From positions 186,001 to 250,000 of the forward strand of contig NZ_JACBFS010000001.1 of assembly GCF_022138605.1 (NCBI RefSeq): a stretch of 64,000 bases of DNA, read 5' to 3'. Source of the stretch: Xanthobacter sp. NM-25. GTDB taxonomy: Bacteria; Pseudomonadota; Alphaproteobacteria; Rhizobiales; Xanthobacteraceae. A program made the position numbers and the translations under genes. The notes below the pieces were generated by a model, which saw only the letters and a list, made by a program, of their open reading frames with translations, was not told the DNA's origin and ran no database searches. Shown here piece by piece: positions 54,105 through 63,590 of the stretch (the stretch's first letter is position 1; every line of letters starts with the position of its first letter).

Positions 54105-55292
54105 ATGACAGATCCCATTCCCTTTCGCCCCCGGCCGAAGACCGCCGCCCGCAGCGCGGTGGTGGTGGGGGGCGGCATTGGCGGCCTCGCCTGTGCCCTC
54201 ACCTTGCGGCGGGCAGGGCTCGCCGTTCAGGTGGTCGAGCGGGCGAAGAAGCTGCGCGAGGTAGGCGCCGGCCTCCAGCTCACGCCCAACGCCACGCGAA
54301 TCATCCGGGATCTCGGGCTTCTCGATCGCCTCCAGGAGGTGGCGGTGGCGCCGCTGGCGCTGGAGGTGCGCGACGGGCGCAGCGGCGCGCCGCTGACGCG
54401 GGCGGACTATGCGCCCGCCGCCAGCCGCTTCGGCGCTCCCTTCCTGGTGGTGCACCGGGCCGATCTGCAGAACCTGCTGGCGGAAGCCGCCCGGGAAGCC
54501 GGCTGCGCCATCGCCCTCGGGGCCGATCTCACCAGTGTGGAGCCCGCCTTCGGCAGCGTGCGCGCGGTGGTGAACCAAGGCGGCGATCTCATCGCCCACG
54601 GCGCCGACATCCTGGTGGGGGCCGATGGCGTGCGCTCGGCGGTGCGGGCCCATATGGGGGCCATGGCGGCGCCGGTATTCGCCCATCGTGTCGCCTATCG
54701 CGCCACGGTGAACCTGCCCGCCGGCTATCCCTCCGAGGTGCGGCTCTATCTCGGGCGCAACGCCCATCTGGTGTGCTATCCGGTGAAGGGCGGCACCACC
54801 TTGAATCTCGTCGCCATCGTCCACGAGCCCCAGCCGGTGGCGCGCTGGAACGCGCCGGGCGACAGCGCCGCGGTGCACGCGGCATTCGCCGGCTGGGCCC
54901 CCGAGGTCCGCGAGCTGTTGAAGAGCGCCCCGCACTTCCTGTGCTGGGGCCTCTACGATATCGACCCGCTGCCGCGCTGGAGCTCGGGCCGGGTGACCCT
55001 GCTGGGCGACGCCGCCCACGCCATGCTGCCATTCCTCGCCCAGGGCGCCGCCCAGGCCATCGAGGATTCAGCGGCGCTGGCCGCGGCCCTTTCCGCCCAT
55101 GGCGATGCCGGCGCCGCGCTGAAGGCCTATGAGGCGGCCCGCCGCAGCCGCACCGCCCGCATCCAGCGCGAGGCGCGGCGCAACGGCATCATCTACCACC
55201 TCTCCGGCCCGCCGCGCTTTGCCCGCGATCTGGTGATCCGCCGGCAGGGCAACGCTTTGCTCGACCGCTACGATTGGATTTACGCCGCCTGA
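54105..55292 (+). CDS. FAD-dependent monooxygenase (salicylate hydroxylase-like)
   Basis: Class A flavoprotein hydroxylase of 395 residues. It has the FAD-binding GGGIGGLACALTL near residue 22, the DG motif GADGVRSAVR near 170 and the second FAD motif LLGDAAHAMLPFLAQGAAQAIEDS near 300. Such enzymes use NAD(P)H and O2 to hydroxylate aromatic substrates; FAD-dependent ubiquinone-type members look similar. The zinc-finger gene lies 33 bases upstream on the same strand. Confidence 0.87.
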   Translation: MTDPIPFRPRPKTAARSAVVVGGGIGGLACALTLRRAGLAVQVVERAKKLREVGAGLQLTPNATRIIRDLGLLDRLQEVAVAPLALEVRDGRSGAPLTRADYAPAASRFGAPFLVVHRADLQNLLAEAAREAGCAIALGADLTSVEPAFGSVRAVVNQGGDLIAHGADILVGADGVRSAVRAHMGAMAAPVFAHRVAYRATVNLPAGYPSEVRLYLGRNAHLVCYPVKGGTTLNLVAIVHEPQPVARWNAPGDSAAVHAAFAGWAPEVRELLKSAPHFLCWGLYDIDPLPRWSSGRVTLLGDAAHAMLPFLAQGAAQAIEDSAALAAALSAHGDAGAALKAYEAARRSRTARIQREARRNGIIYHLSGPPRFARDLVIRRQGNALLDRYDWIYAA

Positions 55293-55301
55293 CGCCGCCG
55301 C

Positions 55302-56003
55302 TCACACCGCCGCGCCCACCAGATGGCCGATGACGGCGGTGACCGCCATGGCGAGCGCGCCCCAGAAGGCCACCCGCACCGTCGGCTTGAGCACGCTCGC
55401 CCCGCCCATCTTCGCGCCCACCGCACCCAGCACCGCCAGCAGCACCAGCGACACCACCGAGATGACGATGGCCTGCAGATGATGGGGCGTCACCGCCGCG
55501 GCGATGATCGGCACGATGGCGCCGCCGGAGAAGGTGGCGGCAGAGGTGAGCGCCGCCTGGATCGGGCGGGCAGCCACCACCTCGGAAATGCCCAGTTCGT
55601 CGCGGGCATGGGCGCCCAGCGCATCCTTGGCCATGAGTTGCTCGGCCACCTGCAGGGCCAGATCCGGCGCGACACCCCGCTCCACATAGATGGCCGCAAG
55701 TTCACGCTTCTCATGCTCGGGCATGGTGGCGAGCTCGCGCCGCTCGCGGGCGAGATCCGCCTCTTCCGTATCGGCCTGGGAGCTCACTGAGACGTATTCG
55801 CCGGCGGCCATGGACATGGCGCCGGCGACGATGCCCGCGATGCCCGCCACCAGCACCTCTTCCGCCGAATTGGCGGCGGAGGCGACGCCCACCATGAGGC
55901 TGGCAGTGGAGATGATGCCATCATTGGCGCCGAGCACGGCGGCGCGCAGCCAGCCGATGCGATCCACCAGATGGCGTTCGGAATGGGGATGGTGCGGGTT
56001 CAC
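55302..56003 (-). CDS. VIT1/CCC1-family transporter
   Basis: Membrane protein of 233 residues of the vacuolar iron transporter family. It begins HSERHLVDRIGWLRAAVLGANDGIISTASLMVGVASA, then GAMSMAAGEYVSVSSQADTEEADLARE (conserved metal-binding region), and three later TM helices including VPIIAAAVTP. Bacterial members move Fe2+ or Mn2+ out of the cytoplasm or into stores. It ends ten bases after the monooxygenase stop on the opposite strand. Confidence 0.87.
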   Translation of the reverse strand: MNPHHPHSERHLVDRIGWLRAAVLGANDGIISTASLMVGVASAANSAEEVLVAGIAGIVAGAMSMAAGEYVSVSSQADTEEADLARERRELATMPEHEKRELAAIYVERGVAPDLALQVAEQLMAKDALGAHARDELGISEVVAARPIQAALTSAATFSGGAIVPIIAAAVTPHHLQAIVISVVSLVLLAVLGAVGAKMGGASVLKPTVRVAFWGALAMAVTAVIGHLVGAAV

Positions 56004-56087
56004 GCAAAGCCTCTAAATGATCGCCGGAACAGACCCTTCCTGCACACGGGCGCTGACAGCCGTACGACACTTTAGAGGAATTTCAAA

Positions 56088-57065
56088 CTAGGAGACGCGA
56101 CTCCGAAAGCGATCCCGATCATGGGGCGCGTCGAGATCCAGCAGCGGGCCGAGGGGCACGATGCCGGTGGGGTTGATGGTCTTGTGGCTCTCGTAATAGT
56201 GCCGCTTGATATGGGTGAAATTCACCGTGGGGCGGATTTCCGGGCGCTGGTAGAGCGCGCGCAGGTAGCTGGATAGGCTCGGATAATCGGCGATGCGGCG
56301 GATGTTGCACTTGAAGTGCCCCACATAGACCGCATCGAACCGCACCAGGGTGGTGAACAGGCGGATGTCCGCCTCGGTGAAGGCATCGCCGGCCAGATAG
56401 GCCTGGCCGGCCAGGATCTCCTCCAGGGCATCGAGCCGGCGGAACAGCACGCCCACCGCCTCCTCATAGGCGGCCTGGGTGGTGGCGAAGCCGGCCTTGT
56501 AGACGCCGTTGTTCACCTCGTCATAGACCACCGTATTGATGGCATCGATGGCCGGGCGCAGGGGCTCGGGATAGTAATCGTCCGTCACATCGGTGAACGC
56601 CGAGAAGGCGCTGTTGAACATGCGGATGATCTCCGCCGATTCATTGCTGACGAAGGTGGCCCGCTCTTTGTCCCACAGTACCGGCACGGTGACGCGGCCA
56701 GTATAAGTGGGGTCGGCGGCGGTGTAGATCTCATGCAGCCGGGTCTTGCCCAGCAGCGGTTCAGGCGCATCGAAGGTCCAGCCCTCGCTCCCCATGAAAG
56801 GATCGACCACGCTGACCGAAATCACCGCGTCGAGCTTCTTCAGCGCCCGCATGATCAAGGTGCGGTGCGCCCAGGGGCAGGCCAGCGAGACATAGAGGTG
56901 ATAGCGGCCGGCCGCGGCGGGAAAGCCGCCCTCCCCGGTCGGGCCCGAGGCGCCGTCGGCGGTGATGAAGTTGCGGAAGCGGGAGGCCTGCCGCTGGAAC
57001 CGGCCACCGGTGGCCGCGGTGTCGTACCATTGGTCGTGCCAGACGCCGTCGACGAGAAGGCCCAT
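56088..57065 (-). CDS. Glutathionyl-hydroquinone reductase (YqjG/ECM4 type)
   Basis: Glutathione transferase of the Xi class, 325 residues. It reductively removes glutathione from glutathionyl-hydroquinones. The nucleophilic Cys63 lies in YVSLACPWAHRTLIMRALKKL, followed by VSVVDPFMGSEGWTF, VPVLWDKERATFVSNESAEIIRM and the C-terminal NINPTG-like KTINPTGIVPLGP. The start at MGLLVDGVWHDQWYDT is set by GGAGGAA upstream. It protects against quinones, for example from aromatic catabolism. Confidence 0.92.
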   Translation of the reverse strand: MGLLVDGVWHDQWYDTAATGGRFQRQASRFRNFITADGASGPTGEGGFPAAAGRYHLYVSLACPWAHRTLIMRALKKLDAVISVSVVDPFMGSEGWTFDAPEPLLGKTRLHEIYTAADPTYTGRVTVPVLWDKERATFVSNESAEIIRMFNSAFSAFTDVTDDYYPEPLRPAIDAINTVVYDEVNNGVYKAGFATTQAAYEEAVGVLFRRLDALEEILAGQAYLAGDAFTEADIRLFTTLVRFDAVYVGHFKCNIRRIADYPSLSSYLRALYQRPEIRPTVNFTHIKRHYYESHKTINPTGIVPLGPLLDLDAPHDRDRFRSRVS

Positions 57066-57180
57066 GCGCGTTCCTCCGCTGACCGGTGAAGCCTGCGCTC
57101 CTCTTGCCCCGCCAGCGCGCGGCTGGCCAGCCCCACGGCGGAAAAGCCCGCTTGCAGCGATGCAGAAACCCGCGCGCCCC

Positions 57181-57639
57181 TCAGGCGCCGCGCGAGGTTC
57201 CCTCCGTCGGCGCCTCCAGCGGGCGGGCAGAGGCCGGCAGGCCGAAGACCGTATCAAATGCCAGGTTGAAGCTGAATCCGTAGACGACGAAGAAGGCTAC
57301 CAGGCCAATATCGTAGACCAGGGCTTCCAGCAGGGACACGTCGAGCCACCAGGCCATCAGCGGCACCAGCAGCAGCACCAGGCCGAGCTCGAACCCCAGC
57401 GCATGGGCCACGCGGCGTCGAAAGCTGCGGCCACGCACGCTCTGTCGCCGCTCCCAGGCTTCAAACACGCTGTTGAAGGCGAAATTCCAGACCATGGCGA
57501 TGGTGGAGCTGGCAATGGCCACCCCCACCGTCTGGTCCACCTCATGACCGGCGAACACGGCAAGGCCGAGGCTGACGAACACCACCCCGACCGCCTCGAA
57601 CAGGACGACATAAAGGGTGCGGCGGATGAGTGGTGACAT
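57181..57639 (-). CDS. PACE-family multidrug/biocide efflux protein
   Basis: A 152-residue, four-TM protein matching the proteobacterial antimicrobial compound efflux family (paired bacterial transmembrane domains). Visible are RTLYVVLFEAVGVVFVSLG, AIASSTIAMVWNFAFNSVFEAWERR (the characteristic glutamate and Asn) and HALGFELGLVLLLVPLMAWWL with YDIGLVAFFVVYGFSFN in the second half. Known relatives export chlorhexidine or polyamines; substrate here unknown. Confidence 0.85.
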   Translation of the reverse strand: MSPLIRRTLYVVLFEAVGVVFVSLGLAVFAGHEVDQTVGVAIASSTIAMVWNFAFNSVFEAWERRQSVRGRSFRRRVAHALGFELGLVLLLVPLMAWWLDVSLLEALVYDIGLVAFFVVYGFSFNLAFDTVFGLPASARPLEAPTEGTSRGA

Positions 57640-58020
57640 GCTCTCCGTGGTCCACTGAAGCGACAGTGCCGGCACCCTATGCGAAGCGGCCACCGCGCCG
57701 CAACGCCGCGTTGCGCGCGGAAAAGGCGCCGTCGGCCCGCACGGGGGAACCACAGCCGCTGGACCCGGGCCGGCCGCCATGCTATCGGCGCTGCGTGTCC
57801 GGAGAGAGATAGCGGGCAGGACAGCAGAGATGGGCGTGCGGCTGCAGCGACGACGATAGGATGTGACGTGCCTTTCGCGCGCGATCGCGCCTTTTCGCCT
57901 GGCGCCCTTTCGCAAGCCTCCACCCGCCCCTTCGCCCCGTGTGCGCCCGCCCCGCGACCCGTCCGGCCTTTGTCCGGCGCCTCCGGCGATCGCACCGCCT
58001 GAGATCAGATTCCCGGCCCC
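57640..58020. other. Divergent intergenic region, no gene recognised
   Basis: 381 bases between the PACE-like gene and the acetyltransferase gene. GC-rich throughout; no gene, RNA or terminator seen. Promoters of both flanking genes should lie here. Confidence 0.4.
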
Positions 58021-58515
58021 ATGACCGAACTTCCGCTCACCATCGCCCTTGAGACACCCAACGACGATACGGCCATCGACCGGCTGCATGCGCGCACCTT
58101 CGGCCCCGGCCGGTTCGCCCGCACCGCCTTCCGCATCCGCGAGCAGGTGGGGCACGCCCGCGCGCTCTCCTTCACGGCGCGGGTGGGCACCATGCTGGTG
58201 GGCTCGGTGCGGCTCACGGCCGTGCATATCGGCAGCACACCCGCCCTGCTGCTGGGCCCGTTGACGGTGGAGCCGCCGTTTCAATCGGTAGGGATCGGCG
58301 CGCGGCTGATGGATGCCGCCCTCACCGCCGCCCGCGCCGCCGGCCACCGGCTGGTGATCCTGGTGGGGGACGAGCCCTATTATGCCCGCTTCGGCTTCAA
58401 GCGGGTGCCCCCCGGCGCCGTCACCCTGCCCGGCCCGGTGGACCCCGCCCGCCTGCTGGTGGCGGAACTGGTGGAGGGCGCCTTCGCCGGGGTCTCCGGC
58501 CAAGTGAATGGTTAA
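58021..58515 (+). CDS. GNAT-family N-acetyltransferase
   Basis: A 164-residue YhbS-like acetyltransferase using acetyl-CoA. Motif A for CoA binding is VEPPFQSVGIGARLMDAALTAARAAG (near 80-105) and the following LVGDEPYYARFGF is typical of this subgroup. The target is unknown. It is on the plus strand between minus-strand neighbours. Confidence 0.82.
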   Translation: MTELPLTIALETPNDDTAIDRLHARTFGPGRFARTAFRIREQVGHARALSFTARVGTMLVGSVRLTAVHIGSTPALLLGPLTVEPPFQSVGIGARLMDAALTAARAAGHRLVILVGDEPYYARFGFKRVPPGAVTLPGPVDPARLLVAELVEGAFAGVSGQVNG

Positions 58516-58544
58516 AGCTGAACGGTTGAAACGGAGTTCGGCCC

Positions 58545-58985
58545 TCAGCCGATCCGCGCCAGCAGCAGCGCCGCCAGGGCGAGGTCGGAAACCATGGCAA
58601 TGGTCTCCTTGCCGTTGCGCGCCTTGACGGTCGCATGCTGCAGGCCGGCGAGACCGAAGAACAGCGCGCCGGTGACGGCCGCCGGCACGGTGAAGGCGGG
58701 CGAGACCACCGAGAGAAGCGCCAACAAGGCGATGGACGTGTTGGCGAAGCCCAGTTCGCGGATCACCACCCGCGCGCGCGGATCCGCAATATCGAGCAGG
58801 CGCGCGGTGAAGTCCGGCTGGGCCATCTGCTTCAGCCCCGCCAGCAGCAGCCGCACGCCGATGCCGAAGACCACGAACCAGCCGAGCGCCACCGCCGCCG
58901 GCGCCCCGCCCCCCACCGCCAGCTCAAGCACGGTGGCCAGCAGCGGTAGCGCCAGCATGGTCAGCACGATGACAGCGAGATACAT
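58545..58985 (-). CDS. Small integral membrane protein (DUF6790-like)
   Basis: A 146-residue protein with four hydrophobic segments: about 3-24, 29-50, 75-105 and 107-128, with FGIGVRLLLAGLKQMAQPDFTARLL and VIRELGFANTSIALLALL between. The latter resembles proteins labelled DUF6790; the identification is tentative. Function unknown. Confidence 0.6.
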   Translation of the reverse strand: MYLAVIVLTMLALPLLATVLELAVGGGAPAAVALGWFVVFGIGVRLLLAGLKQMAQPDFTARLLDIADPRARVVIRELGFANTSIALLALLSVVSPAFTVPAAVTGALFFGLAGLQHATVKARNGKETIAMVSDLALAALLLARIG

Positions 58986-59025
58986 CCGCCCCCTCCATTC
59001 GGTATGACCATGCCCGGCGCGGGGC

Positions 59026-59583
59026 TCAGCCCAGCCCGCCCTTGATGCGGGCGTTGAGCTCGGCGGCGTTGCGCACCTTCAGCTTGCGCATCAGGCGCAG
59101 GCGATGACCTTCCACCGTGCGCGGTGACAGGCCCATCAGCTTGGCGATCTCCTTGGAGGTGCGCCCGCGCGCCACGTGGCAGGCCACATCCCGCTCCCGC
59201 CGCGACAGGGCGCCATCGAGATGGGCCGGGGTCGGCAGCTCGGTGAAGCTCCAGACCGCCCGCGCCAGAGGGTCGGCCGGGGTCAAGGTGCGACCCGCCA
59301 CCCGGCACCAGAATAATTCACCGTCGCTGCGCCGCATGAAGCGCTCGTCGACGAACTGCCCGCGGTCCCGCAGCGGCGCCATCCAGCGGTCCACCACATC
59401 GGCAAAGGTATCCACCGATGGGTAGATCTGCACCAGGGAGCGGCCGATGAGCGCATCCGCCGCATGGCCGAACAAAAGGGCGAAGGCGCCATTGCAAGCC
59501 TGAATGATGCGGTGGCGCGACAAGGCGAGGGCCACCGGGGCCTCCAGGAAACCAATCGCGAGATCCTGATCGTCGCCGCTCAT
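59026..59583 (-). CDS. PAS-LuxR transcriptional regulator
   Basis: A 185-residue regulator. The N-terminal half is PAS-like (about 10-112: EAPVALALSRHRIIQACNGAFALLFGHAADALIGRSLVQIYP, GELFWCRVAGRTL). The C-terminal half is a LuxR helix-turn-helix (LSRRERDVACHVARGRTSKEIAKLMGLSPRTVEGHRLRLMRKLKVRNAAELNA, about 125-182). It has no receiver domain; the PAS pocket may bind a small ligand. It is divergent from the acyl-CoA ligase gene 216 bases away, so it is a candidate regulator of that unit. Confidence 0.85.
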   Translation of the reverse strand: MSGDDQDLAIGFLEAPVALALSRHRIIQACNGAFALLFGHAADALIGRSLVQIYPSVDTFADVVDRWMAPLRDRGQFVDERFMRRSDGELFWCRVAGRTLTPADPLARAVWSFTELPTPAHLDGALSRRERDVACHVARGRTSKEIAKLMGLSPRTVEGHRLRLMRKLKVRNAAELNARIKGGLG

Positions 59584-59799
59584 GCTCCCCCCATCGCATC
59601 ACGTAATTTTACGCATTGCCGCGGCCCTGTCACCCGGGCTTTGCTGGCGGCACACAATACGCGACGCCGGACCACCGGCGCGCCCTCAGGCAGGAAACGG
59701 GGAGCATCGCTCCCCCCGGGAAGGATCCATGACGCCACAGCGCTGCGGCCGCATTGCCGCCCCCCGCCCTTCTTGCGCCCATCTGGCCCGGCCTGCGCG

Positions 59800-61347
59800 A
59801 TGAACGTCGCCCGCTGGCTGCTCGCAAGCGCCCATCTCCACCCTGAAGCCCCGGCCCTGCTGTGCGGCACCACCGTGGAGGCGGACTACGCCACTTTCGC
59901 CCGGCGCGCCGCCGCTATCGCCCGCGCGCTCACCACCACCTACGGCGTGGCGCCCGGCGACCGCATCGGCGTGTTCATGACCAACCGCACCCGCTACCTG
60001 GAATGCCTGTATGGCATCTGGTGGGCGGGCGCGGCAGCGGTGCCGGTGAACGCCAAACTGCACGGCCGCGAGGCCGCCTGGATCTTCGCCAATGCGGAAA
60101 CCCGCCTCGCCTTCGCCGCCGACCACACGCTCGAGGCGCTGGCCGAGGTGGCCGAAAGCGAGAGCCTGCCGCAGCTCGTGGATGTGGACAGCGCGGAATT
60201 CGAGGCCATGCGCACGCTCGTCAATGGCCCTCTCGGCGAACCCTGTCCGCGGGAGGCCGACGATCTCGCCTGGCTGTTCTACACCTCCGGCACCACCGGC
60301 CGTCCCAAGGGGGTGATGCTGAGCCACGGCAACATGGTGGCCATGTCGCTCGCCTATCTCGCCGATGTGGACACGGCGCGGCCCGAGGATGCCATCGTCT
60401 ATGCCGCCCCCATGTCCCATGGGGCGGGGCTCTACAATTTCATCCATGTGCGGGTGGCCGCCCGCCACGTGGTGCCCGCCTCCGGCGGGTTCGATGCGGA
60501 TGAGGTGCTCGATCTCGGCCACGCGCTGGGCAACCTCACCTTCTTCGCCGCCCCCACCATCGTCCGCCGCCTCACCGATGCGGCCAAGAAGCGGGGCGAG
60601 ACCGGCACCGGCATCAAGACCATCATCTATGGCGGGGCGCCCATGTATCTGGCCGATCTCGAAGAGGCCATCGCCGTCATGGGCCAGCGCTTCGTGCAGA
60701 TCTATGGCCAGGGCGAAAGCCCCATGACCATCACCGCCCTCGCCCGCGCCTTCCATGCCGACACGGCGACCCCCACCGGCCGCGCCCGCCTCGCCTCGGT
60801 GGGCACGGCGCAGAGCGTGGTGGAGGTGCGCATCGCCGACGCCAGCGGCGCGCCGGTGCCGGCCGGCGAGACCGGCGAGATCCTGGTGAAGGGATCGCCC
60901 GTGATGCTCGGCTACTGGCGCAACCCCAAGGCCACGGCCGATGCCATCCGCGACGGCTGGCTGTTCACCGGCGACCTCGGCCGGCTGGATGGCGACGGCT
61001 TCCTCACCCTCACCGACCGCTCCAAGGACGTGATCATCTCCGGCGGCACCAACATCTACCCGCGCGAGGTGGAAGAGGCGCTGTTGACCCATCCGGCGGT
61101 CAGCGAGGTCTGCGTGGTGGGCGAGCCGGACCCGGAATGGGGCGAGAATGTCGTCGCTTATGTGGTGACCGCCCCCGGCGCCGATGTGTCCGACACCGAG
61201 CTCGACGCCCATTGCCTCGCCCACATCGCCCGCTTCAAGCGCCCCAAGCGCTACGAGCGGCGCGAGGAACTGCCCAAGAGCAATTACGGCAAGATCCTCA
61301 AGACCGTGCTGCGGGCCGAGATCGCCGCCCGCGGCACAGCCTCTTGA
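59800..61347 (+). CDS. AMP-forming acyl/aryl-CoA ligase
   Basis: ANL-family ligase of 515 residues. It has FYTSGTTGRPKGVMLSHGNM (near 165), YGQGESPMTIT (near 308), LFTGDLGRLDGDGFLTLTDRSKDVIISGGTNIYPREVEE (near 390) and the catalytic Lys in KSNYGKILKTVLR near the C-terminus. YGQGES in place of the usual YGxTE is notable. The substrate may be an aromatic or branched acid. ATG 59800 is chosen at the start of homology. Confidence 0.85.
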   Translation: MNVARWLLASAHLHPEAPALLCGTTVEADYATFARRAAAIARALTTTYGVAPGDRIGVFMTNRTRYLECLYGIWWAGAAAVPVNAKLHGREAAWIFANAETRLAFAADHTLEALAEVAESESLPQLVDVDSAEFEAMRTLVNGPLGEPCPREADDLAWLFYTSGTTGRPKGVMLSHGNMVAMSLAYLADVDTARPEDAIVYAAPMSHGAGLYNFIHVRVAARHVVPASGGFDADEVLDLGHALGNLTFFAAPTIVRRLTDAAKKRGETGTGIKTIIYGGAPMYLADLEEAIAVMGQRFVQIYGQGESPMTITALARAFHADTATPTGRARLASVGTAQSVVEVRIADASGAPVPAGETGEILVKGSPVMLGYWRNPKATADAIRDGWLFTGDLGRLDGDGFLTLTDRSKDVIISGGTNIYPREVEEALLTHPAVSEVCVVGEPDPEWGENVVAYVVTAPGADVSDTELDAHCLAHIARFKRPKRYERREELPKSNYGKILKTVLRAEIAARGTAS

Positions 61348-61428
61348 GACCAATGACGCGCGTCGCGAAACGGCGCGCCGCCACGCCTGGAGACACGGGC
61401 GGGCACGAACCATCAGGAGGAGAACATC

Positions 61429-62235
61429 ATGGGAGAGCGGCTATCCGGCAAGGTGGCGCTGGTGGTCGGCGCGGGCTCGGCAGGGCCTGGCTGGGGCAAT
61501 GGCAAGGCGACCGCCGTGCTGTTCGCCCGCGAGGGCGCCAAGGTCTTCTGCGTGGATCGCAACCCGGACGCGGCGGCGGAAACCGTCGAGATCATCCGCT
61601 CCGAGGGCGGCGAGGCGGAAGCCTTTCAGGCGGATGTGGGAAAGCATGAGGACATCGCGGCTTTCGTGGCCGCCTGCGCGGCGCGCTTCGGGCGCATCGA
61701 CGTGCTCGACAACAATGTGGGCCTGGCCGAAGTGGGCGGCGTGGTGGAGCTGCCGGAGGAGACCTGGGACCGCATGTTCCAGATCAACCTCAAGAGCTGC
61801 TTCCTGGCCATGAAGCATGTCATTCCGATCATGGAGCGCCAGGGCGGCGGCTCCATCATCAACATCTCGTCCATCGCCTCTCTGCGCTACACCGGCGTGC
61901 CCTACGCCACCTATTACGCCACCAAGGCGGCCATGAACCACCTCTCGCGCACCACCGCGGTGGAATATGCGCCCAAGCATATCCGCGTGAACTGCGTGAT
62001 GCCCGGCCTCATGAAGACGCCCATGGTGGAGGTCTCCGCCGGGCTCGCCAAGAGCTATGCGGGGGGCGACGTGGAGGCCATGTGGAAGGCCCGCGACGCG
62101 CAGGTGCCCATGGGCCACATGGGCACCGCATGGGATGTGGCCCACGCGGCTTTGTTCCTGGCCAGCGATGAATCCAAATACGTCACCGGGCTCGATCTGG
62201 TGGTGGATGGCGGCGTCACCTTGAAAATGGCCTGA
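61429..62235 (+). CDS. Short-chain dehydrogenase/reductase
   Basis: NAD(P)-dependent SDR of 268 residues. Cofactor motif VVGAGSAGPGWGNGKA (an expanded variant known in one SDR subgroup), NNVG at 94-97, catalytic Ser in ISSIASL, Tyr and Lys in YYATKAAMNHL. The C-terminal DLVVDGGVTLKMA is standard. GGAGGAG stands before the ATG. It follows the ligase gene by 81 bases; a 3-hydroxyacyl-type or alcohol oxidation in a catabolic route is plausible. Confidence 0.87.
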   Translation: MGERLSGKVALVVGAGSAGPGWGNGKATAVLFAREGAKVFCVDRNPDAAAETVEIIRSEGGEAEAFQADVGKHEDIAAFVAACAARFGRIDVLDNNVGLAEVGGVVELPEETWDRMFQINLKSCFLAMKHVIPIMERQGGGSIINISSIASLRYTGVPYATYYATKAAMNHLSRTTAVEYAPKHIRVNCVMPGLMKTPMVEVSAGLAKSYAGGDVEAMWKARDAQVPMGHMGTAWDVAHAALFLASDESKYVTGLDLVVDGGVTLKMA

Positions 62236-62271
62236 GATGCAGTAACAGTTGTCCCTATCGGGAGGAATAAT

Positions 62272-63483
62272 ATGAAAATGCGTTCTCTGCTGCTGGCAGC
62301 AGCACTCTGCGGCCTCGCCACTTCCACTGTGCGGGCTGATGACAGCACTGTGAAACTCGGCGTCCTCAATGATATGTCCGGGCTTTATGCCGACATTTCC
62401 GGGCCCGGCTCGGTGGTGGCCGCGCAGATGGCCGCCGATGATTTCATGGCCAAGAACAAGGGCTTCAAGGTCGAGGTGGTGGGCGCCGACCACCAGAACA
62501 AGCCGGATGTCGGCTCGGCCATCGCCCGCAAGTGGTACGACCAGGACGGCGTGGACGCCATCATGGACGTGACCACCTCGTCGGTGGCGCTGGCGGTGAG
62601 CGATGTCACGCGCGAGAAGAACAAGGTGTTCATCATCTCCGGCGGCGGCTCGTCCGACCTCACCGGCGCCAAGTGCTCGCCCAACAACGTGCACTGGACC
62701 TATGACACCTGGGCGCTGGCCAACGGCACCGGCGCCGCTCTGACCCGCCAAGGCGGAACGCCCTGGTTCTTCATCGTCGCCGACTACGCCTTCGGCGCGG
62801 CGCTGGAGCGCGACGCCTCCGCCGCCGTGAAGAAGGCCGGCGGCACCGTGAAGGGTGCGGTCAAGCATCCGCTGAGCGCCACGGATTTCTCCTCCTTCCT
62901 GCTGCAGGCGCAGTCGTCCGGCGCCAAGGTGATCGGCCTCGCCAATGCCGGCTCTGACCTCATCAACGCCATCAAGCAGGCCTCTGAATTCGGCATCACC
63001 GAAGGCGGCCAGTCCCTGGCCGGTCTGCTGATCTTCTCGGCCGACGTGAAGGCCATGGGCCTCCAGGCGGCCCAGGGACTGCTGCTCACCGAAGCCTTCT
63101 ATTGGGACCTGAACGACGACACCCGCGCCTTCTCCAAGCGCTTCGCTGACAAGTTCAATGGCAAGATGCCCACCTCCACCCAGGCCGGCGTCTATTCCAG
63201 CGCCATGCACTATCTGAACGCCATCAAGGACGCCAAGACCAAGGATGCCCCGAAGGTGATGGCGCAGATGCGCACGACCCCCATCGACGATCCGCTGTTC
63301 GGCAAGGGCGAGGTGCGCATCGACGGCCGCGCGACCCATCCCATGTATCTGTTCAAGGTGAAGAAGCCGTCGGACTCGAAGGGCCCTTGGGACCTCTATG
63401 AGCTGGTGGCCACCATTCCCGCCGACGAAGCCTTCCGGCCGCTGGCCGATGGCGGCTGCCCGCTGGTGACCCAGGCCAAATAA
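62272..63483 (+). CDS. ABC transporter periplasmic binding protein (branched-chain amino acid type)
   Basis: Predicted periplasmic binding protein of 403 residues with a signal peptide (about 1-22, ending VRADDS). It is a type I fold similar to LivJ: KLGVLNDMSGLYADISGPGSVVAAQMAADDF, VEVVGADHQNKPDVGSAIARKWYDQDGVDAIMDV, and WFFIVADYAFGAALERDASAAVKKAGG. Such proteins often bind aromatic or carboxylic acids next to catabolic genes. No permease or ATPase gene is in the window. It follows the SDR by 36 bases and ends at a terminator. Confidence 0.9.
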   Translation: MKMRSLLLAAALCGLATSTVRADDSTVKLGVLNDMSGLYADISGPGSVVAAQMAADDFMAKNKGFKVEVVGADHQNKPDVGSAIARKWYDQDGVDAIMDVTTSSVALAVSDVTREKNKVFIISGGGSSDLTGAKCSPNNVHWTYDTWALANGTGAALTRQGGTPWFFIVADYAFGAALERDASAAVKKAGGTVKGAVKHPLSATDFSSFLLQAQSSGAKVIGLANAGSDLINAIKQASEFGITEGGQSLAGLLIFSADVKAMGLQAAQGLLLTEAFYWDLNDDTRAFSKRFADKFNGKMPTSTQAGVYSSAMHYLNAIKDAKTKDAPKVMAQMRTTPIDDPLFGKGEVRIDGRATHPMYLFKVKKPSDSKGPWDLYELVATIPADEAFRPLADGGCPLVTQAK

Positions 63484-63561
63484 GGAAGATGGGCACGTAA
63501 CAAAGCGGCCAACGAAAAAGCGGCCTCTGCCCCTTTGCTGCCCGGCGGACCCGGGACCTCC

Positions 63562-63590
63562 AGGCCCTCCCTTGTGGAGGGCCTTTTCGT
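63562..63590 (+). terminator. Intrinsic terminator after the binding-protein gene
   Basis: A 9-bp perfect stem (63562-63570 with 63576-63584) and a 5-base loop followed by a T-tract, 79 bases after the stop codon. It closes the ligase-SDR-binding protein unit. Confidence 0.88.

Noticed and set aside
61429..62235. The unusual glycine motif of the SDR as a defect
   Set aside because: The expanded GAGSxGPGWGNG form is a recognised SDR variant and the catalytic residues are intact.
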